Source: Bacillota bacterium
GTDB taxonomy: Bacteria > Bacillota > Clostridia > Acetivibrionales > DTU013
DNA length: 64,000 bases
NCBI GenBank assembly: GCA_023418915.1
Contig: JAEZYU010000050.1
Coordinates: forward strand, 76,451-140,450
Reading direction: 5' to 3'
The first letter of the stretch is position 1; each line of letters starts with the position of its first letter. The position numbers and the translations under genes are program-made. Below are positions 25,940-33,718 of the stretch, piece by piece. Under the pieces are notes generated by a model. That model did not search any database. It was not told the origin of the DNA and worked only from the letters and a program-made list of their open reading frames with translations.

Positions 25940-26319
25940 TTCTCAAGAAGAAAATATTGTCGGTAGATGATTCAACAACAATACGCAAAATAATTAGATC
26001 ATCTGTAGAGGTTCTAAACTATGAGCTTCTTGAAGCCAGCGACGGAAATGAGGCACTGAAAATCCTTTCAAAGGAGTGGGAAAACATCAAGCTGATCCTG
26101 CTCGACTGGAACATGCCGGGCATGTCGGGCTTTGATTTTCTTCTGGCTGTAAAGAAACATAATCTTTACAGGAGTATTCCGGTTATGATGGTCACAACGG
26201 AAGGTGAAAAGGTAAACATTGTCAAGGCAGTACAGGCTGGAGTTGCCAATTATTTACTAAAACCTTTCACTTCAGAAGAGCTTACGAAAAAGATAATTCA
26301 GTGTGTCGGGAGGAGGTAG
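25936..26319 (+). CDS. cheY: CheY-type single-domain response regulator
   Basis: 127 residues, a stand-alone receiver. It has the Asp pair in ILSVDDSTTIRK, the acceptor in LLDWNMPGMSG, the Thr in MMVTTEG and Lys-Pro in LLKPF. It is the diffusible output of the CheA system. No flagellar or pilus gene lies in the window, so the target is unknown; it could be the flagellar switch or another machine. ATGA overlap with cheR. Confidence 0.93.
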   Translation: MILKKKILSVDDSTTIRKIIRSSVEVLNYELLEASDGNEALKILSKEWENIKLILLDWNMPGMSGFDFLLAVKKHNLYRSIPVMMVTTEGEKVNIVKAVQAGVANYLLKPFTSEELTKKIIQCVGRR

Positions 26320-26324
26320 CAGTG

Positions 26325-26816
26325 ATGAGTAAAGAAGTAACAGGAAATGCTATGCAATCTGAATTCTCGGAATATTTTTTTTCCAGTACCATGAAAGAAA
26401 TCATCCATACCATGACCGGATTAGAGCTGTCGGAGGAATGGCCTTCCATAGAAGATCTGAAGGACTTTGTTGCACAGTTTACCGGAGTTGTGATACTGAC
26501 CGGAGAAAAAAATATAATGATTTCAATCAGTATGAGCACAATTACTATCTCGACACTAACCGCATTTATGGTGGGGATACAGAGAGAGCAGCTGAGCGAT
26601 GAGGATCTCAATGATGGAATATCAGAAATTGCAAATGTGATCGGAGGAAAGGTCAAGGCCAAGCTTGCTATGAGCGGCAGCCGTTATACAATACTCACCC
26701 CGTTTACTATAAAAGGACAGGGTCACTACATAACACAAAGAAAGAATGTCTTGCTGTTTGTGAAGAAATTTAAAGCCTCCGATATAGAAATCGTAGCAAA
26801 GGCATTTTTGTTGTAA
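26325..26816 (+). CDS. cheX: CheX-type CheY-P phosphatase
   Basis: 163 residues of the CheC/CheX/FliY fold. The single active-site helix DGISEIANVIGGKVKAKL has the Glu-x2-Asn pair used to hydrolyse CheY-P. One active site and this length point to CheX rather than CheC, which has two. It resets the signal; no CheZ or CheD is present. ATG 26325 follows GGGAGGAGG. Its TAA stop is the first codon of a 40-bp tandem repeat. Confidence 0.85.
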   Translation: MSKEVTGNAMQSEFSEYFFSSTMKEIIHTMTGLELSEEWPSIEDLKDFVAQFTGVVILTGEKNIMISISMSTITISTLTAFMVGIQREQLSDEDLNDGISEIANVIGGKVKAKLAMSGSRYTILTPFTIKGQGHYITQRKNVLLFVKKFKASDIEIVAKAFLL

Positions 26817-26893
26817 GTAGGGTGCCTGGCACGACACTTAGACACTTATTGAGTAAGTAGGGTGCCTGGCACGACACTTAGACACTTATTGAG
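26814..26893. repeat. Exact 40-bp tandem duplication carrying GGNGYCAGGC ends
   Basis: 26814-26853 and 26854-26893 are identical. Each holds GGTGCCTGGCACGACACTTA and GACACTTATT, which match 15271-15300 with one mismatch. The first copy supplies the cheX stop codon. GTGCC-T-GGCAC is itself a small palindrome. Confidence 0.95.
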
Positions 26894-26910
26894 TGCTGTC
26901 CTGGTCTTGT

Positions 26911-26940
26911 TTGACACCATTGACTATTGCCTCATATTAA
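26911..26940 (+). promoter_or_regulatory. Candidate promoter of the decayed kinase gene
   Basis: TTGACA (26911-26916) and TATTAA (26935-26940) are 18 bases apart, upstream of an AGGAGG and an ATG at 26991. Confidence 0.4.
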
Positions 26941-26990
26941 ATTGCAATTCATTTTTGCATACTAATGATAAACATAATCAAGGAGGCAAA

Positions 26991-27216
26991 ATGATTGCGA
27001 AAAAAATTTATCGGCAGCCTTATCGACCGGGTTACGACAGTTCTGGAAGAATTTGAGCCTGGGCAGAAGGAATTCATTATTCCGCTTGAAAAATTCAATG
27101 TAGCACCCAGAAGGGTGAGCGAAGTGATCGAGAAGGAAGTTGAGATTACAGTTCCTGCTCGTCTGCATCCCACAGTTCTTGACATGAACAGATTTAACCT
27201 GAACAGGGCAGGCGGC
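26991..27216 (+). pseudogene. GHMP-kinase-like N-terminal fragment
   Basis: ATG 26991 with AGGAGG reads MIAKK and then leaves frame in a run of seven A (27000-27006). With six A it would continue KFIGSLIDRVTTVLEEF. The continuing frame (from TTG 26995) ends in VEITVPARLHPTVLDMNRF, a GHMP-type N-terminus, then loses homology after RAGG at 27216. The rest of the kinase lies inverted on the other strand, so this is the 5' fragment of a broken gene. The family phosphorylates small-molecule alcohols; the original substrate is unknown. Confidence 0.65.
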
Positions 27217-27727
27217 ATAGTCAGCTCCCATATTTGAAGCCATTTTCAGTCTCCTGTCCATCAGATCGGCCATAATCACAACCGCTCCTGCCCATTTCGA
27301 AACCTTCAGGTGGATCAGACCCATTGGGCCTGCGCCAACTATCACCACCCTGTCGCCGGGCTTGACCCTGTTGGCTGTATCCGGCAGATCCACCCTGTAA
27401 ACCATTTCAAGATCATCCGCTCCCAGCACCCAGCCGACGTTGACTCCCGCCATAGCTCCGATTCCGGTTTCAAATGCAGGTATCAGGTATCCGTTGCCAT
27501 TCGGACTTTCTTCGCACGAATGATACCCAAGTATTCTTCTTAATTCACGTCCCGTAAAAGGATTGCCGAGAACTTCGTTGATTCCGATACATGCCGCACA
27601 CATAGAGCCTGCTGACGAACCCATTCCGACATGTCTTCTCTTGTGATCGTAGAGTTCGATCTCAAATCCCCCGGGATAACCGACTGCAGGATGACCCAAA
27701 TGTGAGACTGATTTCGATACATTGAAC
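27217..27727 (-). pseudogene. Inverted fragment: GHMP kinase middle joined to alcohol dehydrogenase middle
   Basis: Read on the minus strand, the first 120 or so residues are the central part of a GHMP-family kinase: GYPGGFEIELYDHK, HVGMGSSAGSMCAACIGINE (the phosphate loop region), LIPAFETGIGAMAGVN. From KPGDRVVIVGAGPMGLIHL onward it is the NAD-binding domain of a zinc-type alcohol dehydrogenase, lost after MGADY at 27217. The open frame runs on to 26962, but that part is only antisense of the flanking fragment. No start or ribosome site is evident. Turning this 511-bp segment around would restore the order kinase, dehydrogenase, aldolase. Confidence 0.7.
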
Positions 27728-27895
27728 ATGATTTACGGTGCGCTGCAGGAAGGTGCTAAGGGGATCGTAATGGGACGCAATGTGTGGCAAAGTCCTCATC
27801 CGAAGTCCCTGATGGCGGCAGTGTACGGACTGATCCATAAAGATATGAATGTCAGGGTAGCTGTGGAATTGCTGGAGCACAGCAAAAATATATAG
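27728..27895 (+). pseudogene. C-terminal fragment of a DhnA/LsrF-type class I aldolase
   Basis: 56 codons ending at TAG 27895. YGALQEGAKGIVMGRNVWQ matches the phosphate-binding end of DhnA-type fructose-bisphosphate aldolase-like proteins (GAxGIxxGRNxWQ), followed by the usual helical tail. The catalytic Lys region is missing. A native-looking terminator follows, so this is the decayed 3' end of an operon. Confidence 0.7.
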
Positions 27896-27910
27896 CTCAG
27901 CATGAATTAC

Positions 27911-27936
27911 GCCGGTTGATCATAATCGGCTTTTTT
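27911..27936 (+). terminator. Terminator of the decayed aldolase operon
   Basis: GCCG...CGGC stem with partly paired interior (GTTGATCATAAT) followed by six T, 16 bases after the aldolase stop. Confidence 0.65.
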
Positions 27937-27963
27937 AATAGTGCTTCTTATTCCAATATGTAA

Positions 27964-27992
27964 AAGGGCTGTCGGTAGACAGCCCTTTTTAA
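27964..27992. terminator. Strong terminator hairpin
   Basis: AAGGGCTGTC (27964-27973) and GACAGCCCTT (27978-27987) form a perfect 10-bp stem with a GGTA loop, followed by a T-run on the plus strand. It is the second terminator in tandem after the aldolase remnant. Confidence 0.85.
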
Positions 27993-28006
27993 GTAGCAGC
28001 AAGGTG

Positions 28007-28080
28007 ATATAACGATATATGTCTCCCCAACCTCTCGACGTTTTTTCAGTCCTTAGGATGAAAAACGCTAGCAGCGGGTG
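28007..28080. repeat. Partial TTATAACG dispersed element
   Basis: ATATAACGATATATGTCTCC then a TTTTTCAGTCC...GGATGAAAAACGC hairpin resembles the left part of the copy at 63725. It is truncated on the right. Confidence 0.45.
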
Positions 28081-28151
28081 AAACTATGCAGATTGTCAAG
28101 TTACTGGACTTATAGCTTTTTGCTTTTGTTGTCACAACACTTAAGAAAAGG

Positions 28152-28172
28152 GAATATTTCAAGCCTGACCCC
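28152..28172 (-). repeat. GGNGYCAGGC-family end at the acetyltransferase stop
   Basis: GAATATTTCAAGCCTGACCC C on the plus strand. Read on minus it encodes the last residues RGQA and the TGA stop of the acetyltransferase. Confidence 0.85.
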
Positions 28173-28707
28173 GCAAGCGTTTTGCCAGATAAATATCCGG
28201 CTTTCCTATGCCGCCCGCATCAGGCATGACACCCACAATGCTGAATCCCATTTTCAAGTAGAAGGCAGCCTGATGTGTTCCCGGATCAAATTCTTTGATG
28301 CGTTTCGGCAGGTCATCATACAAATTGACATTGGCAAATGATGTTTCTCCGCCTGCCTCATCATCGTCTGCACCGAGCCACATGGTTATAGCTCCACGTT
28401 CACGGGCAGCTTCCTCGGCTGCATTTACAAGCATTGCACCAATACCTCTGCGCTGCATATGCCCTGTAACCACCAACGGATGAAGCTCAAAAACATTTCC
28501 ATCATACGACGGAAGAATTCCACACCAGCCAAGCACTTCCTCATCTTCTACAGCGGCAAGCAGAGTGTTTTCAGGAACCAGCCGTTCTCTGACCTCACTC
28601 ATTGCCTCGTCAAAGGTTGGCCAGCCAAGCGGCAGTTCATCCGCCAGCATCTGAGCAGCCTGCGCTATTTGCCTTTCATTAAGCGTGTTCATGTTTACTA
28701 TTTTCAT
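28159..28707 (-). CDS. GNAT acetyltransferase, AAC(6')-like
   Basis: 182 residues of the GNAT fold. The acetyl-CoA loop is MQRRGIGAMLVNAAEEAARERG. Later landmarks WLGADDDEAGGETSFANVNL, FYLKMGFSIVGVMPDAGG and GKPDIYLAKR follow the AAC(6')-I aminoglycoside acetyltransferase pattern, although many chromosomal homologues have other or unknown substrates. AGGAGGTATCGTA precedes ATG 28707; the open frame starts 8 codons earlier. The C-terminus RGQA and the stop codon come from a dispersed repeat, so the ancestral end may have been KRL plus a few residues. Resistance is not claimed. Confidence 0.82.
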   Translation of the reverse strand: MKIVNMNTLNERQIAQAAQMLADELPLGWPTFDEAMSEVRERLVPENTLLAAVEDEEVLGWCGILPSYDGNVFELHPLVVTGHMQRRGIGAMLVNAAEEAARERGAITMWLGADDDEAGGETSFANVNLYDDLPKRIKEFDPGTHQAAFYLKMGFSIVGVMPDAGGIGKPDIYLAKRLRGQA

Positions 28708-28739
28708 TACGATACCTCCTAAATTTATCAATTAACGAA

Positions 28740-29460
28740 TATCAGGTGATTACTCAGGAGGTGCTCGTGCCTGATATTAACAGGGTAATCGTATATAATA
28801 CATTTTATTTCACCGCCAGTTAATTATTGGATAGTTTTAGTATATGTTATATTGCTGAAAAAGTAAAGTAAGGTGCCAGGCAGCTTCTGATGATTATTCG
28901 GCACACCTACATATGCCTGCGATATCACCACAGGAAATTCAGTGCATGATTGTATAAGCTTTTGGAAATTGCCAGTTGCAGCCCAGCCAACGTACTTTTT
29001 CTGTAAGTCTCAGGTCACTGTGATGTATCAGTCTGACTCTTCATTATGAAATTCCTCATATGCTCCATGACCAGCGGAAAATACTGAAGCTAAATCTCAT
29101 CCTTATGTGTGTGGATATAAAGCAATCATTAGTGGCACATCGCCAATATACTGTAAATGATTTCTTGACAATACTTTATATGGCTGATATCATGAGGATA
29201 TAATCTATATGGAGCGTGCAGGAAATGATCTATACTCTTCAATAACCACACTGAGGAAAATAACATCGAAAAGACCGGCTTATAAAGCGGACCTTTTGTT
29301 ATGCGATGATCCAATGTGGAAATGAAGGGTATCAGTTACGGCACGCACCCGACCTGTAAATGATGCCTGGGCTTACCAGGCTTTATTTTATCAATCAGGG
29401 CTGTGGCGGTACATTTACTGTCCACCGCCCTTTTGTCATTATCATGACACGAAAATAAAC
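28740..29460. other. Long intergenic stretch without a recognisable gene
   Basis: Between the acetyltransferase start and the small reading frame at 29479. It holds a partial GGTGCCAGGCAG repeat end at 28872 and a small hairpin with T-rich tail at 29365-29388 (GCCTGG/CCAGGC, then TTTATTTT). No frame has a good ribosome site or family resemblance. Confidence 0.6.
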
Positions 29461-29478
29461 CGAAGGGAGTGCAGAATA

Positions 29479-29535
29479 TGAATAAAATATTGTTTGCTGT
29501 ACTGAAAAAGCTCCATGCAAAGTCTGCAATATAAA
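29479..29535 (+). CDS. Possible 18-residue leader-like peptide
   Basis: ATG 29479 follows AAGGGAGT at a normal distance and encodes MNKILFAVLKKLHAKSAI. Its end lies inside an 11-bp perfect inverted repeat (GCTCCATGCAA 29510-29520 with TTGCATGGAGC 29550-29560). A hydrophobic-basic short peptide overlapping a hairpin upstream of a regulator gene resembles a leader peptide, but chance is possible. Confidence 0.3.
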
Positions 29536-29560
29536 CAGATGGCGATTGATTGCATGGAGC
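29510..29560. repeat. 11-bp perfect inverted repeat
   Basis: GCTCCATGCAA at 29510-29520 and TTGCATGGAGC at 29550-29560, 29-base loop, 110 bases before the CD3324-type gene. Possible regulatory RNA hairpin. Confidence 0.5.
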
Positions 29561-29669
29561 CTGATAAATGATCGCCGGCATTCATTCCAGCATTATAGCG
29601 GCAGCTATAGTGGCAGTTTGTAGTGCGGACTTTGCATCCTTAAAATATATTTTAAGGAGCGGAGTCGGA

Positions 29670-29936
29670 ATGGAATATAAGAAAGCTGAAGAGATTTTCC
29701 CAAAAAGCCTGTTGGAAGAGATGCAGAAATATATTACCGGTGGGTTGGTCTATATCCCAAATCCCAACGGGACGCGCAAAAAATGGGGCGAAAGCTCCGG
29801 CAGCCGTGCGTATCTTTCGAAAAGGAACAAGGAAATAAGATTGCGGTTCAGGAACGGAGCAACCATAGACCAGCTCACAGCTGCATTCTATCTTTCACAT
29901 GACAGCATCAAAAAAATAGTATACTCGAAGCAGTGA
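29670..29936 (+). CDS. CD3324-type small DNA-binding protein (Mor-like)
   Basis: 88 residues. EYKKAEEIFPKSLLEEMQKY, GGLVYIPNPNGTRKKWGESSG, YLSKRNKEIRLRFRNGATID and the terminal HTH (QLTAAFYLSHDSIKKIVYSK) match the CD3324 family found across Clostridia, related to the Mor/C activator HTH fold. It is probably a transcription factor; its targets are unknown. The frame is open upstream to 29568, but ATG 29670 with AAGGAG upstream gives the family N-terminus. A strong terminator follows directly. Confidence 0.8.
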   Translation: MEYKKAEEIFPKSLLEEMQKYITGGLVYIPNPNGTRKKWGESSGSRAYLSKRNKEIRLRFRNGATIDQLTAAFYLSHDSIKKIVYSKQ

Positions 29937-29940
29937 ACGA

Positions 29941-29973
29941 AACCCGCTGGAACACAAATCCAGCGGGTTTTTG
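29941..29973 (+). terminator. Terminator after the CD3324-type gene
   Basis: AACCCGCTGG (29941-29950) and CCAGCGGGTT (29960-29969), a perfect 10-bp stem followed by TTTTG. Confidence 0.9.
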
Positions 29974-30108
29974 TGCAATAAACGTTTTAAAATGTTTTCG
30001 CTATATATTCCGACTGACATTTCTCTTATGATCTAAGCATAATAAAGGCCCGGCATCGGCCCTGATATACGGCATTGTCCGGCGCAATTCTAAGAAACGG
30101 CAGCGGCT

Positions 30109-31179
30109 ATGGAACGGTTTAATTTATCGACACTAAAAAAAGCTTATACTTACCCGTCTGAAATGAAAAGAGAGGACGGCTCATCCAAATATGCCTATGT
30201 CACATTCCTTATGAGAAATGACAATTACCTCCCCGGAGCGCTCCTGCTCGGTTTCTGCCTGCGCGAAAAGCGGACGCAGGCGGACCTGGTGTGCCTGGTG
30301 ACCCGGAATATCTCGCCGACAGCAAGGTATGCCCTTGGTATGATTTTCGACCATATCATAGAGATCGATGAGATCTACATTCCCAGTAAAAGAGGACATG
30401 AGCGTCAGGATATACCTTACGTATTTACCAGGTTTAACGCACTGAGACTCGGAAAAGACGGGGACCTGAAAATGAATTACGACAAAATTGTCATTGCAGA
30501 CGCCGACATCCTTCCCATCAGATTCTATGAGCATTTGTTTACCCTTGATGTACCGGCAGGCATAATCAATGAATGCAAGTCCTATTTCCTCGAATATGAT
30601 CCTGCCGGCAAATATGTTATATCGAATAACGTAAAAAGAACAGGCAAATGGAAATGGCATGAGGTATATGAGAAAGTTTGTCCCCATGGCTGCGCTATAC
30701 CCGGCGAAATCACAGACAGAATACGTCGTGATCCTGAAAACATGGGCATCAACGGAGCATTGTTGGTCGTGGCTCCGTCATATCTTGAGTACAGTAGACT
30801 CATTGATGATATCAAGCACTCGGAAGTGAGGCATATGATAGGAAACCTGTTTAGGTGGCCGGAAATGCAATATATCACTATGGCATGGTCCGGCATGTGG
30901 ACCAATATCGACCTGCGCTTCTGCGGCTTTAATGGGTACCCTGACGTTTCTGCGCTCTGCGGCATCCACTATGCCGGCGCCAAACCCTGGAACATCAGGG
31001 ACAGAAGGACGATCGAAAGGTTCAGGCGGCTGCCCGACCATGTCTTCTGGTTCGATACATACAAAAGAATGGTGGAGGAAGGATTCCCCAAACTCCAGCG
31101 CAACCCAAAGCTTGTGAGACTACTTAGGCTGATCAATGAGCACAATCTGTATAGATATATGGGGCGGGGTCAGGCTTGA
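30109..31179 (+). CDS. GT8-type (glycogenin-like) glycosyltransferase
   Basis: 356 residues. YAYVTFLMRNDNYLPGALLL at the N-terminus and the metal/nucleotide-sugar motif IVIADADILPI identify a GT-A fold family 8 enzyme. The late HYAGAKPWNI is the conserved C-terminal GT8 motif. It transfers a sugar from a nucleotide donor to an unknown acceptor. No signal peptide or membrane segment, so cytosolic. The ribosome site before ATG 30109 is weak (AACGGCAG). Its last residues RGQA and the TGA stop are encoded by a dispersed repeat at 31166-31186, as for the acetyltransferase upstream. Confidence 0.8.
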   Translation: MERFNLSTLKKAYTYPSEMKREDGSSKYAYVTFLMRNDNYLPGALLLGFCLREKRTQADLVCLVTRNISPTARYALGMIFDHIIEIDEIYIPSKRGHERQDIPYVFTRFNALRLGKDGDLKMNYDKIVIADADILPIRFYEHLFTLDVPAGIINECKSYFLEYDPAGKYVISNNVKRTGKWKWHEVYEKVCPHGCAIPGEITDRIRRDPENMGINGALLVVAPSYLEYSRLIDDIKHSEVRHMIGNLFRWPEMQYITMAWSGMWTNIDLRFCGFNGYPDVSALCGIHYAGAKPWNIRDRRTIERFRRLPDHVFWFDTYKRMVEEGFPKLQRNPKLVRLLRLINEHNLYRYMGRGQA

Positions 31180-31186
31180 AATATTC
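31166..31186 (+). repeat. GGNGYCAGGC-family end at the glycosyltransferase stop
   Basis: GGGGTCAGGCTTGAAATATT C is the exact reverse complement of the copy at 28152-28172. It supplies GQA and TGA to the glycosyltransferase gene. Confidence 0.9.
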
Positions 31187-31249
31187 ACTTTTTTAAGAGA
31201 TATATAGGATTCGCTTATTGCATTAATGCCTTTGTAAAATGATAAGGTT

Positions 31250-31315
31250 GAAGGTTTGCGAAGGCTAACAGGAAGGCTTGCCAAGGCTAACAGGAAGGTT
31301 TGCCAAGGCTATCAG
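31250..31315. repeat. Three tandem copies of a 22-bp repeat
   Basis: Units 31250-31271, 31272-31293 and 31294-31315 of the type GAAGGTTTGCCAAGGCTAAC followed by AG, with single-base differences. Located in the gap between the converging glycosyltransferase and Nudix genes. Confidence 0.85.
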
Positions 31316-31384
31316 CGATGCTGGCGGGATCTTTATTGGACTATGTATCTGTACTAATATGCAGATTATGTAAATGATTAAAAT

Positions 31385-31873
31385 TCAGAATTCGTCGAGG
31401 CTCATAAGTACGCCGCTATCTCCTGTTGCAATGCCAGCGTAAACTTTGTCATCATTTTTTCCAGTCTTAAAATAGTGCTTGAAGCAATATTTTGCAGAGA
31501 ACGGCATTTCCTTTTCCAAAGCTTCGTGAATGTTGATCCATTCTAATTTTCCTTCATCACAAGTGCATATGTTAACTGCACTATTGAGCAGATCAGCGAA
31601 GTAATAGTAATTCTGTCTTATTTCATCACCTTGAATACGTAATGTGACATATTTCAGCCTAAGATTACATATGTCGTTTTCTGTTATCCCTGTTTCTTCT
31701 TTAAGCTCCCTTAGAATGCAGCTTAATGGATCGTTAAGCTCCTCTTTTTCAAAATGTCCGCCAATTCCACACCATTTAGGAGTGGTAATGACTTTGGAGC
31801 CTATCCGATAAAGCAGTAAGACTTTGCTTTCATGTAGAATAAAGATTGACGCCATATTTCTAAGTTTGATCAT
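31385..31873 (-). CDS. Nudix hydrolase (MutT-like)
   Basis: 162 residues. The Nudix box is GHFEKEELNDPLSCILRELK then EETGI, with REx2EEx2G intact and two extra residues between the Gly and Arg compared with the standard spacing, as seen in some MutT/NUDIX subfamilies. The preceding WCGIGGHFE is typical. It hydrolyses a nucleoside diphosphate linked to another moiety; which one cannot be said. GTGAGG lies upstream of ATG 31873. Monocistronic, convergent with the glycosyltransferase. Confidence 0.85.
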   Translation of the reverse strand: MIKLRNMASIFILHESKVLLLYRIGSKVITTPKWCGIGGHFEKEELNDPLSCILRELKEETGITENDICNLRLKYVTLRIQGDEIRQNYYYFADLLNSAVNICTCDEGKLEWINIHEALEKEMPFSAKYCFKHYFKTGKNDDKVYAGIATGDSGVLMSLDEF

Positions 31874-32031
31874 TATACTTTACCTCACTGAGTGCCTGTA
31901 CATTTGGTAGATAATAAGCATGCTCTAAATGCTTTTCCTTATTATATCATATTTTAATTAGGTATCTTGTTTAATAATTGGGAATTACTCCATTGTCAAC
32001 CTTTATTCGATAAAGGAACCAAACAATAAGG

Positions 32032-32052
32032 GAATAATTCAAGCCTGACCCC
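32032..32052. repeat. GGNGYCAGGC-family end (intergenic)
   Basis: GAATAATTCAAGCCTGACCC C, the same element as at 28152 with one changed base, in the gap upstream of the helicase gene. Confidence 0.8.
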
Positions 32053-32177
32053 ATAAGGCAGGTATAGTTTATAGTTTAACGTGATTATTTTTCGAAACTG
32101 CAAGCAAGAAAGAAGCGAATTGATTAGGGAAGTTGTGTTACAATAATGGAATAAACGCAGTTGAAAGAGAGAACACA

Positions 32178-33677
32178 ATGAGTAATCAGAAATTTGAAGA
32201 TTACCGGCTGGATGATGCGCTATTGAGATCCCTTAGCTTATTGAATTACAGCGAGCCGGCAGAGGTTCAAAAGCAGGTGATACCCGCCATTCTGGAGAGA
32301 AAGGACATCATCGTCAAATCCCAGACCGGAAGCGGAAAGACTGCAGCATTTTCCATACCCATTTGTCAGTTGGTGGATTGGGAGGACAACAAGCCTCAGG
32401 CATTAGTGCTTACACCTACAAGAGAGCTTGCCCTCCAGGTCAGGGAAGAGATCTTTAACATAGGCAGGTTCAAGAGGCTGAAAGCAGCAGCTGTTTTTGG
32501 GAAATACCCTATTGATAACCAGATAAAGGAACTTAAGCAGAAAACGCATGTAGTCGTTGGCACACCGGGGCGCATTATTGACCACATTGAAAGAGAAACC
32601 CTTGATACATCCAATATTAAGTTCCTTGTAATAGATGAAGCTGATAAGATGCTCCAAATGGGATTTATAGAGCAAATAGAGACAGTTGTTGAAGTGCTGC
32701 CCGGTGAACGGGTAACAATACTGTTATCTGCGACTATGCCAACAGATATTAAGGTTTTATGCGACAAGTATATGAAACATCCTCTCCAGGTCGAGGTGGA
32801 AGAATGTAATTCGGCAGTTGACAGGATCCGGCAGGAAAGGTATCAAACAGATCAAAAAGAAAAAATTAATCTGTTAAAAGATATTATTATTGTGGAAAAT
32901 CCGGATAGCTGCATTGTTTTCTGCAATACCAAAAAAATGGTTGACGAGGTTTTCGGGGAACTGGAAAGCTTACAGTATTCCTGTGAGAAAATTCATGGCG
33001 GAATGGAACAGCGCAATCGGATCAGAGTCATGGAAGATTTCAGAAAAGGACGCTTTCGTTATCTTGTAGCAACAGATGTGGCGGCCAGAGGGATTGACAT
33101 TGAAAATATTACACTAGTCATCAATTACGATGTGCCGCAGGACACAGAAAACTATGTTCATCGGATCGGAAGAACCGGACGGATCGGAAATACAGGCAGG
33201 GCTATCACTTTTGTATCAAAGAATGAAATAGATTACCTTCAGCAAATTCAACAGTTTATTGGCAAGGAGATCCCAATCAGGGAGAGGCCTGATATGGAAG
33301 CGGTGAATGAAGCCAGGCGGGGATTTCTTGAAAAAACGGCTATCAGACCTGAAGTCAAAGAATCAAAGGGTGCGCGGCTAACTAAAGATATTATGAAACT
33401 GCACATCAATGCAGGCAAAAAAACAAAAATGCGGCCGGTGGATATAGTGGGCACCCTGTGCAATATTGAAGGTATGACAGCAGAAGATATTGGTATTATC
33501 AATGTGCTGGATGTCTCTACTTTTGTGGAAATACTCAATAACAAGGGAGATATGGTGTTGAGAAAACTGCAGAAGACACCGATAAAAGGAAGGCTTCGCT
33601 CCGTCAGCAAAGTGGATAATGAAAACCTGGCGAAAAGATTTCAACTAAAAAGATTTCAGCCGAAATGCGGTAAATGA
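32178..33677 (+). CDS. dbpA: DEAD-box RNA helicase, DbpA/YxiN type
   Basis: 499 residues. The helicase core has SQTGSGKTAA (motif I), PTRELALQV, TPGR, VIDEADKM (II), LLSATMP (III), ARGIDIE (V) and HRIGRTGR (VI). The C-terminal DbpA RNA-binding domain (TKMRPVDIVGTLCNIEGM, then FVEILNNKGDMVLRKL) targets these helicases to hairpin 92 of 23S rRNA in studied members, so a role in 50S assembly is expected. The open frame begins at 32133, but ATG 32178 after AAAGAGAG matches the family start. MnmD follows 41 bases later, so both may share a transcript. Confidence 0.9.
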   Translation: MSNQKFEDYRLDDALLRSLSLLNYSEPAEVQKQVIPAILERKDIIVKSQTGSGKTAAFSIPICQLVDWEDNKPQALVLTPTRELALQVREEIFNIGRFKRLKAAAVFGKYPIDNQIKELKQKTHVVVGTPGRIIDHIERETLDTSNIKFLVIDEADKMLQMGFIEQIETVVEVLPGERVTILLSATMPTDIKVLCDKYMKHPLQVEVEECNSAVDRIRQERYQTDQKEKINLLKDIIIVENPDSCIVFCNTKKMVDEVFGELESLQYSCEKIHGGMEQRNRIRVMEDFRKGRFRYLVATDVAARGIDIENITLVINYDVPQDTENYVHRIGRTGRIGNTGRAITFVSKNEIDYLQQIQQFIGKEIPIRERPDMEAVNEARRGFLEKTAIRPEVKESKGARLTKDIMKLHINAGKKTKMRPVDIVGTLCNIEGMTAEDIGIINVLDVSTFVEILNNKGDMVLRKLQKTPIKGRLRSVSKVDNENLAKRFQLKRFQPKCGK

Positions 33678-33718
33678 TGAGCGGAGACAGGGCCAAGTGA
33701 AGCGAGAGGGAAATTGCT

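Noticed and set aside
26962..27729. A 255-residue minus-strand reading frame as one intact gene
   Set aside because: It joins pieces of a kinase and a dehydrogenase and then runs through the antisense of another fragment, with no ribosome site; treated as pseudogene debris.
28870..28885. Full copy of the GGNGYCAGGC element
   Set aside because: Only the first 12 bases match; kept as a partial end in the intergenic entry.
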